Of a stretch of 64,000 nt of DNA, positions 8,762-17,172 are shown one piece after another. The notes beneath the pieces were generated by a model. It was given only the letters and a program-made list of their open reading frames with translations, did not search any database and had not been told where the DNA came from. The first letter of the stretch is position 1. The number at the start of each line of letters is the position of its first letter. Both the position numbers and the translations under genes were made by a program. Origin of the DNA: Fimenecus sp052273625 (GTDB lineage Bacteria > Bacillota > Clostridia > Oscillospirales > Acutalibacteraceae); the NCBI GenBank assembly GCA_052273625.1, contig DAVZHW010000004.1, positions 28,374 through 92,373 on the forward strand. Reading direction: 5' to 3'.

Positions 8762-9925
8762 TAAATTCCTTTTTTAATTTTATTTTAAGCTACGGCTATT
8801 TGCGTTTCTATCAGCGTTTGTAACTCCTGTATAAACATTTCTCTTGAACTTTTATAGTTAAACATTTTTCTCGGCAAATTGTTAATCATATGTTGAATTC
8901 TTTGTAAATCATCTTCTTGCACATCATCAAAAGATGTTCCCTTAGGAAAATATCGACGGACAAGACCGTTCCAATTTTCGTTCGAGCCTCGTTCCCAAGA
9001 GGAATATGGGTGTGCGTAATATATTTTTGTCCTTTGATTACCCTCCATTAATTCGGAGTTTGAAAACTCTGTACCGTTGTCGAAAGTAATCGTTTTGAAC
9101 ACAAGAGGGAACAAAGCCCCGAACATACTCTCCATTTTGTCTATAACTTCGACAATTCTGATTGACTGTTTGTCCTCAACATTAAACACGAACCCCATTC
9201 GTGTTTTTCTTTCTATTAAAGTAATCCAATGACCCTTATGGTCTTTACCTACAATGCCGTCGCCTTCCCAATGGCCGAACTCTAATCGAGAGTCCACTAT
9301 TGACGGACGCTCATCAATCGAGCGACCAAGACATTTTTTATGCTCACGCACTTTTTTAGGATGCGTTTTCCAGCCTACCTTTTTGAGCAAATCTATGTTT
9401 TTGACATTGCACAATCCGAGGTCAACCCAGTTGTATAAGGTTTGCGTTGTAACTGTTTGCTCAAAAAGGTTAAGTCTTTTTGCATTTCCGGCAGCTGCGT
9501 CTAACGACCATAGCTTATCAGACTTAACTTGTTGCTCTACATAGTTCAAAAAATCTCGACATTCAATTATTTTGCATTTTCTTCCGCAATGCGAACGGTT
9601 TTCATTATATGCACGCTGACCTACATCAGCGAAATAGGCAAGTTCGGTTTGGTAAATCGGGATATTGGCATCTTTTTTTGTTGTCTTTATTTCTTTACGT
9701 TGTTCAACAGAACCTCGTTTAATTTCTTTTCTTATGGTTGTTATGCTGCGGTTCAGCATTCTTGCAATTTGCTTCTTCGGAGTATTATTTCTTAATAATC
9801 TCTCAATCAATTCTCTCTCTGCTTCGTTTATTTGCGTATATTTCTTGTTACGAATTTCATCCATTTCACTATTCTCCATCACACTTAAAAATTGATTAAT
9901 TGTAACATTTTTTTCAATTAGTGGC
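8737..9925 (-). mobile_element. IS30-family insertion sequence
   Basis: One transposase gene is flanked by candidate imperfect terminal repeats. The right end (8740-8756) reads GCAACTACGAAATGTAATTG inward, and the left end (9897-9925, minus strand) reads GCCACTA...AAATGTTACAATTA. Shared parts are GC-ACTA and AAATGT-A-ATT. The exact ends and target duplication cannot be fixed by eye. It is located between parA and the first chromosomal gene. Confidence 0.65.
8785..9879 (-). CDS. IS30-family transposase
   Basis: The protein has an N-terminal helix-turn-helix (YTQINEAERELIERLLRNN, KQIARMLNRSITTIRKEIKRG). A DDE integrase core carries catalytic Asp in GHWEGDGIVG, Asp in ITFDNGTEF and Glu in SSWERGSNENWNG. 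The open frame extends to a TTG at 9927, but that lies in the presumed terminal repeat. I chose the ATG at 9879 (364 aa); ATG 9864, with GGAG 9 nt upstream, is also plausible. The frame is intact, so the element may be active. Confidence 0.9.
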   Translation of the reverse strand: MENSEMDEIRNKKYTQINEAERELIERLLRNNTPKKQIARMLNRSITTIRKEIKRGSVEQRKEIKTTKKDANIPIYQTELAYFADVGQRAYNENRSHCGRKCKIIECRDFLNYVEQQVKSDKLWSLDAAAGNAKRLNLFEQTVTTQTLYNWVDLGLCNVKNIDLLKKVGWKTHPKKVREHKKCLGRSIDERPSIVDSRLEFGHWEGDGIVGKDHKGHWITLIERKTRMGFVFNVEDKQSIRIVEVIDKMESMFGALFPLVFKTITFDNGTEFSNSELMEGNQRTKIYYAHPYSSWERGSNENWNGLVRRYFPKGTSFDDVQEDDLQRIQHMINNLPRKMFNYKSSREMFIQELQTLIETQIAVA

Positions 9926-9945
9926 AAATTAGGTAGGGGGTCAGC

Positions 9946-11463
9946 TTATTTTTTTAATTGATAATTTAGTAAATTATTTCTTTCATTTATGAAAACGAGG
10001 AACAAGCCCACTGTTATTGTAAGCAGTAAAAGAAAGCATGAAACGGCATAAATTGCAAATTCTAAGCTTCGGCTTGATCCTTTTTCAAGGCTTACGAATT
10101 TTGAGATTACCGTTGTTGAAATAAGCACCGTAACGAGCGCAATATCGGCAAGATACCGTATGTTTACGCCTGCAAGGCACATATCCGTGAAAGCTAAGCC
10201 GACTACCGATACAATGCTCAAAATGAATATTGAAAGCTTTGTTTTATCAGCTTTTTTGGTTATGAGAAGCGGAGAAATTGCTATTGCCCAGTTTGACGGG
10301 AATGCCATTACACCGACGGTTGAGGTCATATACACATACCCTGAATAATTTTTAAGCGGAGAAAACGGTATATCGAAATACGGCGATTTACTTAAAAAGA
10401 CGGGAGGCTGAAGGAAATAGTATTTCAAAGTCGGCAGGAACAAAAGCAATGTGATTGAATATTCCGAAACGTCACAAACGGTCAGCTGATACTTTGCACC
10501 GAATTCAAAAACCGAGCCGAAGCGGGCGTAATTGTACCACATAATTCCGACAGCTCCGATAATAGTCGGCACAGCGAACGCAAGAACTTGACATATTTTC
10601 TCCGACGGCTTAAATTCCTTGCCGAAAACGGTTTTTATATAAATCGGAACGGCTATCAAAAAATAAATTGCAAGATTTGGGCGAGATAATACAAGGAACA
10701 CAAGCGAAATGCCCGATAATGCAAAATACAAGGCTCTTTTACCGCTTTTTTTGTTGTCATAAGCCGAGAATGTGCAGAGCAAAAACAATGACAGGAAAAG
10801 CGTTCCGCTTGCAACTGCCGTGTAATACATATCTGCGCTTGCTTGAACCATATAAATTAAACTTCCGAGTTCACACGCAAAAATCGAAAGTACAAGAACC
10901 GCAAAATTTACCTTTTTAACAAAGATTTGTTGAATTTTTATAACAAGAAAAGCTATTGAAATTACGGACAATGCTGTTAAGATAAAACATACGGTATTAG
11001 CTTCGGGGACGGTCTTTGTTAAGAAATAAAACGGATAATATATTAAAGGTATAGGCGCAATGCCGAAATAGGAGTAATACTTGCCGTCAAAATATGCCCT
11101 GTCCCAAAGGTAAAAAAATCCTTCGGCATCTCTGGCACTTCTGTCATAAGGGTTTGACATTATCGAGAGGCGAAGATCCGGCATTATATCAATGTTGAGT
11201 TGACCTTTTAAGAATGCGTCGAACTGTTGCTCGTAAGCGTTCATGCTTTTTAATGAATATATATAAGGATAAGCAAAATTATCCTGTGCGAGAAAATAGT
11301 ATATGGTCGAAGCACCCGCTGCCAATGTTATGACGCTTAAAAAGATAATTATATTATGAGAAGGTTTTGACGGATTGTATTCGGATTTATAAAATCCAAA
11401 TGCGTATGATACAATTAAAAACACGGCGAAAGCCAATACGCAGGAGATTATTATACCGAGCAT
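9946..11463 (-). CDS. Polytopic membrane protein, GT-C glycosyltransferase-like
   Basis: This 505-aa protein has about 11-12 hydrophobic segments and a large loop after the first helices (residues 60-140, FLKGQLNIDIMPDLRLSIM, FFYLWDRAYFDGKYYSYFGIAPIPL). That layout is typical of GT-C enzymes that use polyprenyl-phosphate sugars. The acidic motif sits in the first extracellular loop, as in those families. The substrate cannot be told. The stop at 9946 lies only 21 bp from the presumed IS30 end, so the last residues (YQLKK) may have been altered by the insertion. It has its own divergent promoter. Confidence 0.65.
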   Translation of the reverse strand: MLGIIISCVLAFAVFLIVSYAFGFYKSEYNPSKPSHNIIIFLSVITLAAGASTIYYFLAQDNFAYPYIYSLKSMNAYEQQFDAFLKGQLNIDIMPDLRLSIMSNPYDRSARDAEGFFYLWDRAYFDGKYYSYFGIAPIPLIYYPFYFLTKTVPEANTVCFILTALSVISIAFLVIKIQQIFVKKVNFAVLVLSIFACELGSLIYMVQASADMYYTAVASGTLFLSLFLLCTFSAYDNKKSGKRALYFALSGISLVFLVLSRPNLAIYFLIAVPIYIKTVFGKEFKPSEKICQVLAFAVPTIIGAVGIMWYNYARFGSVFEFGAKYQLTVCDVSEYSITLLLFLPTLKYYFLQPPVFLSKSPYFDIPFSPLKNYSGYVYMTSTVGVMAFPSNWAIAISPLLITKKADKTKLSIFILSIVSVVGLAFTDMCLAGVNIRYLADIALVTVLISTTVISKFVSLEKGSSRSLEFAIYAVSCFLLLLTITVGLFLVFINERNNLLNYQLKK

Positions 11464-11498
11464 TTCTGTTTCACTTCCTAAACTTGCAATTTTACTGT

Positions 11499-11527
11499 AT
11501 TATAGTATAAATACATATACATTTCAA
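11499..11527 (-). promoter_or_regulatory. Sigma-A promoter for the GT-C-like gene
   Basis: On the minus strand, TTGAAA (11522-11527) and TATAAT (11499-11504) have a 17-bp spacer, about 36 bp before ATG 11463. Confidence 0.75.
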
Positions 11528-11537
11528 TCAAATTTAA

Positions 11538-11566
11538 TTGCCATAGACGAAAATTTGTGATAAAAT
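11538..11566 (+). promoter_or_regulatory. Sigma-A promoter for pncB-ppa
   Basis: TTGCCA (11538-11543) and TAAAAT (11561-11566) have a 17-bp spacer just upstream of the AGAGGTGA ribosome site of pncB. It is divergent with the minus-strand promoter at 11499. Confidence 0.65.
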
Positions 11567-11584
11567 TAGCAAAGAGGTGAGCTT

Positions 11585-13042
11585 ATGGACTCGTTAAACG
11601 GATTAAATAATATTTCAATGCTTACGGAGTTGTACGAGTTTACAACAGCGGACGGTTATTTTAACAGTCCCGTTAAGGATACCGTTGCGTATTTCGACCT
11701 GTTTTTCAGAAAGGTTCCCGACAAAGGCGGCTTTGCGATTATGGCAGGTCTTTCACAAGTTATAGAGTACCTTAAAAACATTCATTTCACTAATGAAGAT
11801 GTTGACTTTTTAAGAGAACAGGGAATAAGTGATGCTTTTTGCGACTATCTCAAGGGTTTCAAATTCACTTGTGATGTATGGGCGATACCCGAGGGAACAC
11901 CGATATTCCCGAATGAGCCGATAGTTAAAGTCAGAGGCCCTGTTGTGGAGGCGCAGCTTATTGAAACGGCATTACTTACGTTTATCAATCAGCAGAGCTT
12001 AATCGCAACTAAAGCAAACAGACTTGTTCGTGCTTCACATTCAACTACCGTTGCGGAATACGGTGCAAGGAGAGCACAAGGCTTTTCGCAAGCGGTTTTG
12101 GGCGCAAGGGCGGCATATATAGGCGGTTGCTCAATGACTTCGGGCATTATTCCGCAAAAGCAGTTTGGTATTCCGAGCGTCAACACAATGATACACAGCT
12201 GGGTGCAGATGTTCGACTCTGAATATGAGGCGTTTTGTGAATATGCACGCCGTTATCCTGATGATTGTACTGTGGTTGTCGATACATACGATACTATTCG
12301 TTCGGGTATTCCGAATGCGATTAAGGCGTTTAACGATGTGCTTGTTCCGATGGGCAAGCGTCCCAATTCTATTAGAATAGACTCGGGTGATATAACCTAT
12401 CTTTCAAAGCGTGCAAGGAAAATGCTTGACGAAGCGGGATTCCCCGATTGCGATATTATGGCGTCGAACTCGCTTGACGAATACCTTATCGGCGATATGG
12501 TAGCGCAGGGCGCAAAAGTTGATTGCTTTATTGTCGGTGAGAGGCTTATCACTTCTGCATCATCACCGCTTTTCAGCGGAGTATATAAGCTCTGTGCCGT
12601 TGAAAAAGACGGAGAGATTATACCGAAAATCAACCTTTCCGAAAATGTCAGCAAGATAACAATTCCGTCATCAAAATCTGTTTACAGGCTTTTCGATACG
12701 GAAACGGGTAAGGCTATTGCCGATGTCTTGACGCTTGACGGAGAAACGGTTGATGACGGAAAACCGTATACGCTTTTTGATCCCGATTTTACTTGGAAAC
12801 GCAAGGATATAGAACGCTTTGTCGCAAGACCGCTTCTTGTTCCGATATTCAAGCATGGCGAATGTGTTTATGACGAACCGAGTCTTAGAGAAATCAGAGA
12901 ATATTGCTCTGAACAGATTGATACGCTTTGGGACGAGGTTAAGAGGTTTGAAAACCCACACAAATATTATGTTGACCTTTCAAAAGAGCTTTGGAGGGTT
13001 AGAAACAGCCTTATTGAGGAGTATAAAGGAGTAACAAAATGA
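11585..13042 (+). CDS. pncB: Nicotinate phosphoribosyltransferase
   Basis: This 485-aa cytoplasmic enzyme condenses nicotinate with PRPP to nicotinate mononucleotide, releasing pyrophosphate, in the Preiss-Handler NAD salvage route. Family features are the N-terminal LTELYEFTTADGYF, the active-site stretch AYIGGCSMTSG, SIRIDSGDITYLSKRARKML and MASNSLDEYLIGDM. Length fits the long Gram-positive form. A GAGGTGA site precedes the ATG at 11585. Its stop overlaps the start of ppa (ATGA), so the enzyme is co-translated with the one that destroys its pyrophosphate product. Confidence 0.95.
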   Translation: MDSLNGLNNISMLTELYEFTTADGYFNSPVKDTVAYFDLFFRKVPDKGGFAIMAGLSQVIEYLKNIHFTNEDVDFLREQGISDAFCDYLKGFKFTCDVWAIPEGTPIFPNEPIVKVRGPVVEAQLIETALLTFINQQSLIATKANRLVRASHSTTVAEYGARRAQGFSQAVLGARAAYIGGCSMTSGIIPQKQFGIPSVNTMIHSWVQMFDSEYEAFCEYARRYPDDCTVVVDTYDTIRSGIPNAIKAFNDVLVPMGKRPNSIRIDSGDITYLSKRARKMLDEAGFPDCDIMASNSLDEYLIGDMVAQGAKVDCFIVGERLITSASSPLFSGVYKLCAVEKDGEIIPKINLSENVSKITIPSSKSVYRLFDTETGKAIADVLTLDGETVDDGKPYTLFDPDFTWKRKDIERFVARPLLVPIFKHGECVYDEPSLREIREYCSEQIDTLWDEVKRFENPHKYYVDLSKELWRVRNSLIEEYKGVTK

Positions 13043-13569
13043 ACATTTGGCATGACATAAATCCGGAGAGAATTACAAGAAAAGCATTTGATGCGGTAAT
13101 TGAAATCAGCAAAGGCAGTAAAATGAAATATGAGCTTGACAAGGAAACAGGTATGTTAAGACTTGACCGAGTTCTTTACACATCAACCCACTATCCTGCA
13201 AACTACGGCTTTATTCCGAGAACCTATGCAGAGGATAACGACCCGCTTGATGTACTTGTGCTTTGCTCTGAGCAGATTGAACCTATGGCTCTTGTTAAGT
13301 GCTATCCGATAGGAGTTATTTCAATGTTCGATAACGGTGCGGCCGACTATAAGATAATCGCCATTCCGTTTGATGATCCGACTTATAACGAATACAAGGA
13401 TATTTCACAGCTGCCGGCTCATATTTTCCAAGAAATGAAGCACTTTTTTACAGTGTATAAAACTCTTGAAAATAAAACTACCGATATTGACGAAGTAAAA
13501 GGTGTGCTCTCGGCAGTTGATATAATTGACGATGCTATAAAAAGATATAAGGAAAAATTCGCTAAATAA
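13039..13569 (+). CDS. ppa: Inorganic pyrophosphatase, family I
   Basis: This 176-aa soluble enzyme hydrolyses pyrophosphate to two phosphates. The substrate- and metal-binding region is clear: KYELDKETGMLRLDRVLY, YPANYGFIPRTY and the signature DNDPLDVLVL. Size matches bacterial family I enzymes. It overlaps pncB by 4 bp and so draws PRPP-dependent salvage forward. No membrane segments are present. Confidence 0.95.
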   Translation: MNIWHDINPERITRKAFDAVIEISKGSKMKYELDKETGMLRLDRVLYTSTHYPANYGFIPRTYAEDNDPLDVLVLCSEQIEPMALVKCYPIGVISMFDNGAADYKIIAIPFDDPTYNEYKDISQLPAHIFQEMKHFFTVYKTLENKTTDIDEVKGVLSAVDIIDDAIKRYKEKFAK

Positions 13570-13586
13570 AATAACGGAGAGGGAAA

Positions 13587-14786
13587 ATGGCTAAAAGGGA
13601 AGTAAAAGTATTTCTGTCAATCATTTTGACAATGGTGCTCTTGTGCGGCATAGGAGTTTTACTCGTTACAAAGACGGGAGACGGCTCTGTGCCGGTTGAG
13701 GCACCCGTTGATACCTCGACGCCTGCGGAAACGACAACCGAGCCTTTGCCTACTGTAAGCGTCAGCTTTTTGTCTGTCGGGGATAATTTAATTCACGACG
13801 GAATCTATCAGCAGGCAAACAAGCGTGCAGGCGGGAAAGGATATGATTTTTCATATTGCTATGAAAATATAGCGTCTGATGTTGCAGGTGTTGATGTTGC
13901 GACGATAAATCAAGAAACCATAATTTCAAAAAGCAATCAACCGTCGGGTTATCCGCTTTTCAATTCACCGCACGAAGTCGGTGATGAAATTGCGAAGATT
14001 GGTTTCGATGTTGTCACAATGGCTAATAACCATATGATTGATAAGGGCGCAAAAGGGCTCGCTGAGGCTATTGATTATTGGGACAGCGTTGACGGAGTTG
14101 TCAGAACAGGCGCATATAAAAACGAGGAGGATCTCAACAAGGTCGAATACATAGAGTCGAACGGCTTGAAAATAGGTCTTGTCGGTGTCACTCAGTACAC
14201 AAACGGACTTTCACTTCCGAAAGACAGCGAGCTTAAAATCATCTATTCTGCCGACGAGGATATAATAGAAAGAAAAATTAAGAACGCTAAAGAAAATTGC
14301 GATATGGTGCTTGTAAATGTCCATTGGGGCAATGAGTACCAAACAACACCTACGCAAGCGCAAAAAGACTTGGCTTCTAAAATGGCAAATTGGGGCGCTG
14401 ATGTTATAATCGGACACCATCCGCATGTAATACAACCTGTTGAGTATATTGAAAAGGCAGACGGGACAAGAACGCTTGTGGCGTATTCGCTCGGAAACTT
14501 TATTTCTCAGCAGAACACACCTGCAAGGGTGGTGGGAGGTATGCTTCGCTACAAGGTTACAAAGGATTTCAATACGGGAAATGTCACTATAAGCGATGTT
14601 AAGTTTGAGCCTATCGTAACTCATTATGTAAACGGCAGTCATGATGTTCAGATTTTCAAGCTTTCTCAATATACCGACGACCTTGCAAGAAAACAGTCAA
14701 ATAGGCTTAAAGACTCAAAATTCAGCACTTCCTATGTTAAAGAGTTTGTATCCGGCATAATTGACAGCCAATTTCTTGACAACTAA
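13587..14786 (+). CDS. CapA-family (PGA_cap) metallophosphoesterase-like protein, membrane anchored
   Basis: This 399-aa protein has an N-terminal membrane anchor (residues 8-28, FLSIILTMVLLCGIGVLLV) and a Thr/Pro linker. A PGA_cap domain follows with SVGDNLIHDG, TINQETIIS, ANNHMIDKGAKGL, VNVHWGNEY, IIGHHPHVIQP and YSLGNFIS. Such proteins resemble CapA of poly-gamma-glutamate synthesis, but without capB/capC nearby that role is not supported. A cell-surface phosphoesterase is more cautious. It is the last gene of the pncB unit and is followed by a strong terminator. Confidence 0.85.
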   Translation: MAKREVKVFLSIILTMVLLCGIGVLLVTKTGDGSVPVEAPVDTSTPAETTTEPLPTVSVSFLSVGDNLIHDGIYQQANKRAGGKGYDFSYCYENIASDVAGVDVATINQETIISKSNQPSGYPLFNSPHEVGDEIAKIGFDVVTMANNHMIDKGAKGLAEAIDYWDSVDGVVRTGAYKNEEDLNKVEYIESNGLKIGLVGVTQYTNGLSLPKDSELKIIYSADEDIIERKIKNAKENCDMVLVNVHWGNEYQTTPTQAQKDLASKMANWGADVIIGHHPHVIQPVEYIEKADGTRTLVAYSLGNFISQQNTPARVVGGMLRYKVTKDFNTGNVTISDVKFEPIVTHYVNGSHDVQIFKLSQYTDDLARKQSNRLKDSKFSTSYVKEFVSGIIDSQFLDN

Positions 14787-14801
14787 AATTTAACAAAGCT
14801 C

Positions 14802-14843
14802 AAGCCGAAAAGTGCATTTTATATGTGCTTTTCGGCTTTTTAT
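14802..14843 (+). terminator. Intrinsic terminator after the CapA-like gene
   Basis: A 15-bp stem (14802-14816 with 14824-14838, arms AAGCCGAAAAGTGCA / TGTGCTTTTCGGCTT) is followed by a T-rich run. Confidence 0.9.
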
Positions 14844-15035
14844 GCTTTTATAGTGGTTTATTCCCCCACGGAGTGCTTTGGCGGTGCTCGGTAGGGGACT
14901 TTTTATTTGCGAAATGCCGATTTGTTACAAAGCAGTTTTACTTTATGTGCTTATTGCACAAAAACAATTTGAAAAATTCAGTAAAAATTACCCGTGAAAG
15001 TTTGCTTTTTGTCATTAAAAAATAGGTAAAAACAC
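14844..15035. other. Intergenic stretch without a supported gene
   Basis: Between the terminator and the mraZ promoter I see only AT-rich sequence and a GC-rich patch at 14861-14900. An open frame at 14825-15025 has no ribosome site and overlaps the terminator, so it is not called. Confidence 0.5.
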
Positions 15036-15064
15036 TTGATTTTTTTAGTAAATAAAAGTATAAT
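15036..15064 (+). promoter_or_regulatory. Sigma-A promoter of the mraZ/dcw operon
   Basis: TTGATT (15036-15041) and a perfect TATAAT (15059-15064) have a 17-bp spacer, with an untranslated leader of about 85 bp. Confidence 0.85.
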
Positions 15065-15071
15065 GTAAGCA

Positions 15072-15120
15072 ATGTGGTGGATAATTGCATAGTTATTCCA
15101 TAAAAATGGTGTAAAATCCC
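15072..15120 (+). promoter_or_regulatory. Possible MraZ-binding repeats downstream of the promoter
   Basis: TGGTG-type words occur at 15073-15079 (TGTGGTGG) and 15106-15111 (TGGTGT), and an inverted TGGGA word at about 15117-15121. Known MraZ proteins repress their own operon through short TGG-containing direct repeats next to the promoter. Spacing here is not a textbook match. Confidence 0.35.
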
Positions 15121-15155
15121 ACGGTTTTGACTATCGAAGGAAGGAGGAACGGACA

Positions 15156-15566
15156 ATGTCTTTTTCAAATAGTTACAAACATACAATTGATTCAAAGAAG
15201 CGTCTGTTCATTCCTGCGAAGTTCAGAGCCAAGCTCGGTGAGAGCTTTTATCTCTATTATGATGAGAGCTTGCCGTGTATTGCCGTTTACGGCGAGGAGG
15301 AGTGGGAGAAGAAAAGCAAAATCGTCGAGGAAAGCGGAGATGCCGATTGGCAGCGTTTCTTCTTCTCAAATGTTATTTCGGTTGAGCCCGATAAGCAGGG
15401 AAGAATAACGGTAAAGGCATCGTTCTGTGAGGGAGCAGGTCTTAAAAAAGATGTTGCGGTTGTCGGCGTAGGTACAAGAATTGAAATTTGGGACGCTGAA
15501 AAGTACGACAAGGAAATGGAACAAATCAACGCTTCGTACAAGAGATTCCCGAGCATTATAAACTGA
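15156..15566 (+). CDS. mraZ: Transcriptional regulator MraZ
   Basis: This 136-aa protein contains two SpoVT/AbrB-like half domains: residues 5-50 (HTIDSKKRLFIPAKFRAKL) and 75-120 (VEPDKQGRITVKASF). That is the usual MraZ ring-forming architecture. It is the first gene of the division and cell-wall operon, which it is known to autoregulate in other bacteria. A GGAGG site precedes the ATG by 7 nt. Confidence 0.95.
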   Translation: MSFSNSYKHTIDSKKRLFIPAKFRAKLGESFYLYYDESLPCIAVYGEEEWEKKSKIVEESGDADWQRFFFSNVISVEPDKQGRITVKASFCEGAGLKKDVAVVGVGTRIEIWDAEKYDKEMEQINASYKRFPSIIN

Positions 15567-15579
15567 CGGGAGTAACAAT

Positions 15580-16497
15580 ATGGAATTTTCTCATATTCCC
15601 GTTTTGTTTAACGAAACTATCGACTCTCTTAACATAAAGCCCGACGGACTGTATGTAGACTGTACTGCGGGCGGCGGAGGTCATTCGAGGGCGATTGCCG
15701 AAAAGCTTACAACGGGCAGACTTATTTCAATAGACAGAGATCCCGACGCCATCAAGGTTTTGAACGAAAGATTGGGAAATTATCCGCAGGTAACTGTGGT
15801 GCACAATACATTTAACAACATAAAAGAAATTCTGAACGGTGAAAAAGCCGACGGAATTATTGCAGACCTTGGTGTCAGTTCTTTTCAGCTTGATGAGGCG
15901 GAGAGGGGATTTTCTTTTCACAAGGACGCTCCGCTTGATATGAGAATGAGCAAGCAGGGAACTAGCGCCAAGGACTTAGTTAACACTCTTTCGGTGGGTG
16001 AGCTTACAAGAATTCTCCGTGATTACGGCGAAGAGAAATATGCAAACCGCATAGCAAATAACATTGTTACAGCGAGAGAGAAAAAAGAAATTGAAACCAC
16101 TTTCGAGCTTATAGATATAATCAAAAGCTCAATGCCTCAAAAGGCAATGAGAGATTCGCATCCGGCAAGGCGAACATTCCAAGCGTTGAGAATTGAAGTC
16201 AACGGCGAGCTTGACCAACTCAATACGGCGCTTGACGATATGTTTGATTGCTTAAAAGTCGGCGGGATACTTTCAATAATTACATTCCATTCGTTAGAGG
16301 ACAGAATGGTAAAACAAAGATTTAATTCATTTGCACAAGGCTGCACTTGCCCTAAGGAATTTCCGATTTGTGTGTGCGGAAAGACGCCGAGAGGCAAGGT
16401 TACAATAAAAGGTCTTGCGCCGAGTGATGAAGAGCTTTCATACAACTCACGCTCTCACAGCGCAAGGCTTCGCTCGGTAGAAAAAATTAAGGATTGA
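15580..16497 (+). CDS. rsmH: 16S rRNA (cytosine1402-N4)-methyltransferase
   Basis: This 305-aa SAM-dependent enzyme modifies C1402 in the ribosomal decoding centre. Motifs are HIPVLFNETIDSL, the SAM loop VDCTAGGGGHSRAI, GIIADLGVSSFQLD and SIITFHSLEDRMVKQRF, with the C-terminal family sequence SRSHSARLRSVEK. Length is normal. It lies 13 bp after mraZ, in the conserved dcw order. Confidence 0.96.
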   Translation: MEFSHIPVLFNETIDSLNIKPDGLYVDCTAGGGGHSRAIAEKLTTGRLISIDRDPDAIKVLNERLGNYPQVTVVHNTFNNIKEILNGEKADGIIADLGVSSFQLDEAERGFSFHKDAPLDMRMSKQGTSAKDLVNTLSVGELTRILRDYGEEKYANRIANNIVTAREKKEIETTFELIDIIKSSMPQKAMRDSHPARRTFQALRIEVNGELDQLNTALDDMFDCLKVGGILSIITFHSLEDRMVKQRFNSFAQGCTCPKEFPICVCGKTPRGKVTIKGLAPSDEELSYNSRSHSARLRSVEKIKD

Positions 16498-16513
16498 GGA
16501 AGGGAAGCATATC

Positions 16514-17068
16514 ATGGCGAACAGGAATTACAATATGTATGACGGCATAGATTTTTCAATGTTTGAGCCGAAGCAAAGTTCTTATGAGAAAAACGCTGCC
16601 CGTAAAATAGAAACGGTTGATGTTCCGATTCCGGACAAGCCCAAAATGGAGCTTGTAAAAAAGCCGAAAAAGACTTTAAATCAAATAAAGAAAGAAATGC
16701 ATGCAAGCGCATTGCAAAGTGCAAAGATAATTGCAATTTCGGTTTTCTTACTTTCAATGCTTTCTGCGTTGCTTTACGGAAGAATTAAGGTTGATGAGCT
16801 TGACAGACAGATTTCGGCGGCGGAAACAAAAATTACAACCGCACAGAGCGAAAATGTCAGACTTAATATGCAGCTTGACTCTATGATTTCTCTTAAAAAT
16901 GTTGAAGAATACGCTCAGACAAATCTCGGTATGGTTAAGATGGAAAGCTATCAGATAGAATACATTGACCTTTCCGGAGCCGATAAGGTAACGGTTTCCG
17001 GTGCGAGAACACTTAATGCGAATTCAACATCGCTTTATTCCAGGATTATGGAATATATAAGCAGATAA
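16514..17068 (+). CDS. ftsL: FtsL-like cell division protein (septum formation)
   Basis: This 184-aa bitopic protein has a basic cytoplasmic N-terminus of about 75 residues. One transmembrane helix follows (about residues 76-95, IIAISVFLLSMLSALLYG), then an extracellular coiled coil (LDRQISAAETKITTAQSENV). Position between rsmH and the penicillin-binding protein fixes its identity more than sequence does, as FtsL is poorly conserved. The cytoplasmic tail is longer than in most FtsL proteins. It should bridge DivIB and the septal synthase. Confidence 0.8.
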   Translation: MANRNYNMYDGIDFSMFEPKQSSYEKNAARKIETVDVPIPDKPKMELVKKPKKTLNQIKKEMHASALQSAKIIAISVFLLSMLSALLYGRIKVDELDRQISAAETKITTAQSENVRLNMQLDSMISLKNVEEYAQTNLGMVKMESYQIEYIDLSGADKVTVSGARTLNANSTSLYSRIMEYISR

Positions 17069-17080
17069 TCAAATAAAATT

Positions 17081-17118
17081 ACAACGAGGGTTAAGTAAAT
17101 GTTCTTAACTCTCGTTGT
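17081..17118 (+). promoter_or_regulatory. Strong RNA hairpin between ftsL and the PBP gene, no U-tract
   Basis: A 15-bp stem with one mismatch (17081-17095 with 17104-17118; ACAACGAGGGTTAAG / CTTAACTCTCGTTGT) and an 8-nt loop lies 13 bp after ftsL. The downstream bases TGTATCTTAAA are not a terminator U-tract. It may adjust the ftsL/PBP ratio by partial termination or mRNA processing. Confidence 0.6.
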
Positions 17119-17172
17119 TGTATCTTAAACCCGATTTATCGGTATAAATTTTGTGTGAAAGGGGCTGAAAAT

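Larger units (their letters stand above)
1..9925. mobile_element. Plasmid/ICE-type accessory segment (edge of a larger element)
   Basis: All genes here lie on the minus strand: parA, parB, three small unknown genes, a HAD-domain protein, a replication initiator with a winged-helix N-terminus, a membrane-anchored unknown and a secreted CnaB adhesin. This combination is typical of integrative conjugative elements and plasmids of gut Clostridia. An IS30-family element separates it from chromosomal genes that begin at 9946. No integrase, relaxase or att site is visible, so the extent and mobility are inferred. The element continues beyond position 1. Confidence 0.65.

Noticed and set aside
13587..14786. 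Poly-gamma-glutamate capsule locus
   Set aside because: Only a CapA-like protein is present; capB, capC and capE-like genes are missing.
14825..15025. 66-codon plus-strand frame before mraZ
   Set aside because: It begins inside the terminator of the upstream gene, has no ribosome site and no recognisable sequence.
17081..17118. Transcription terminator between ftsL and the PBP gene
   Set aside because: The stem is strong but is not followed by a U-tract, and the downstream gene has no separate promoter.
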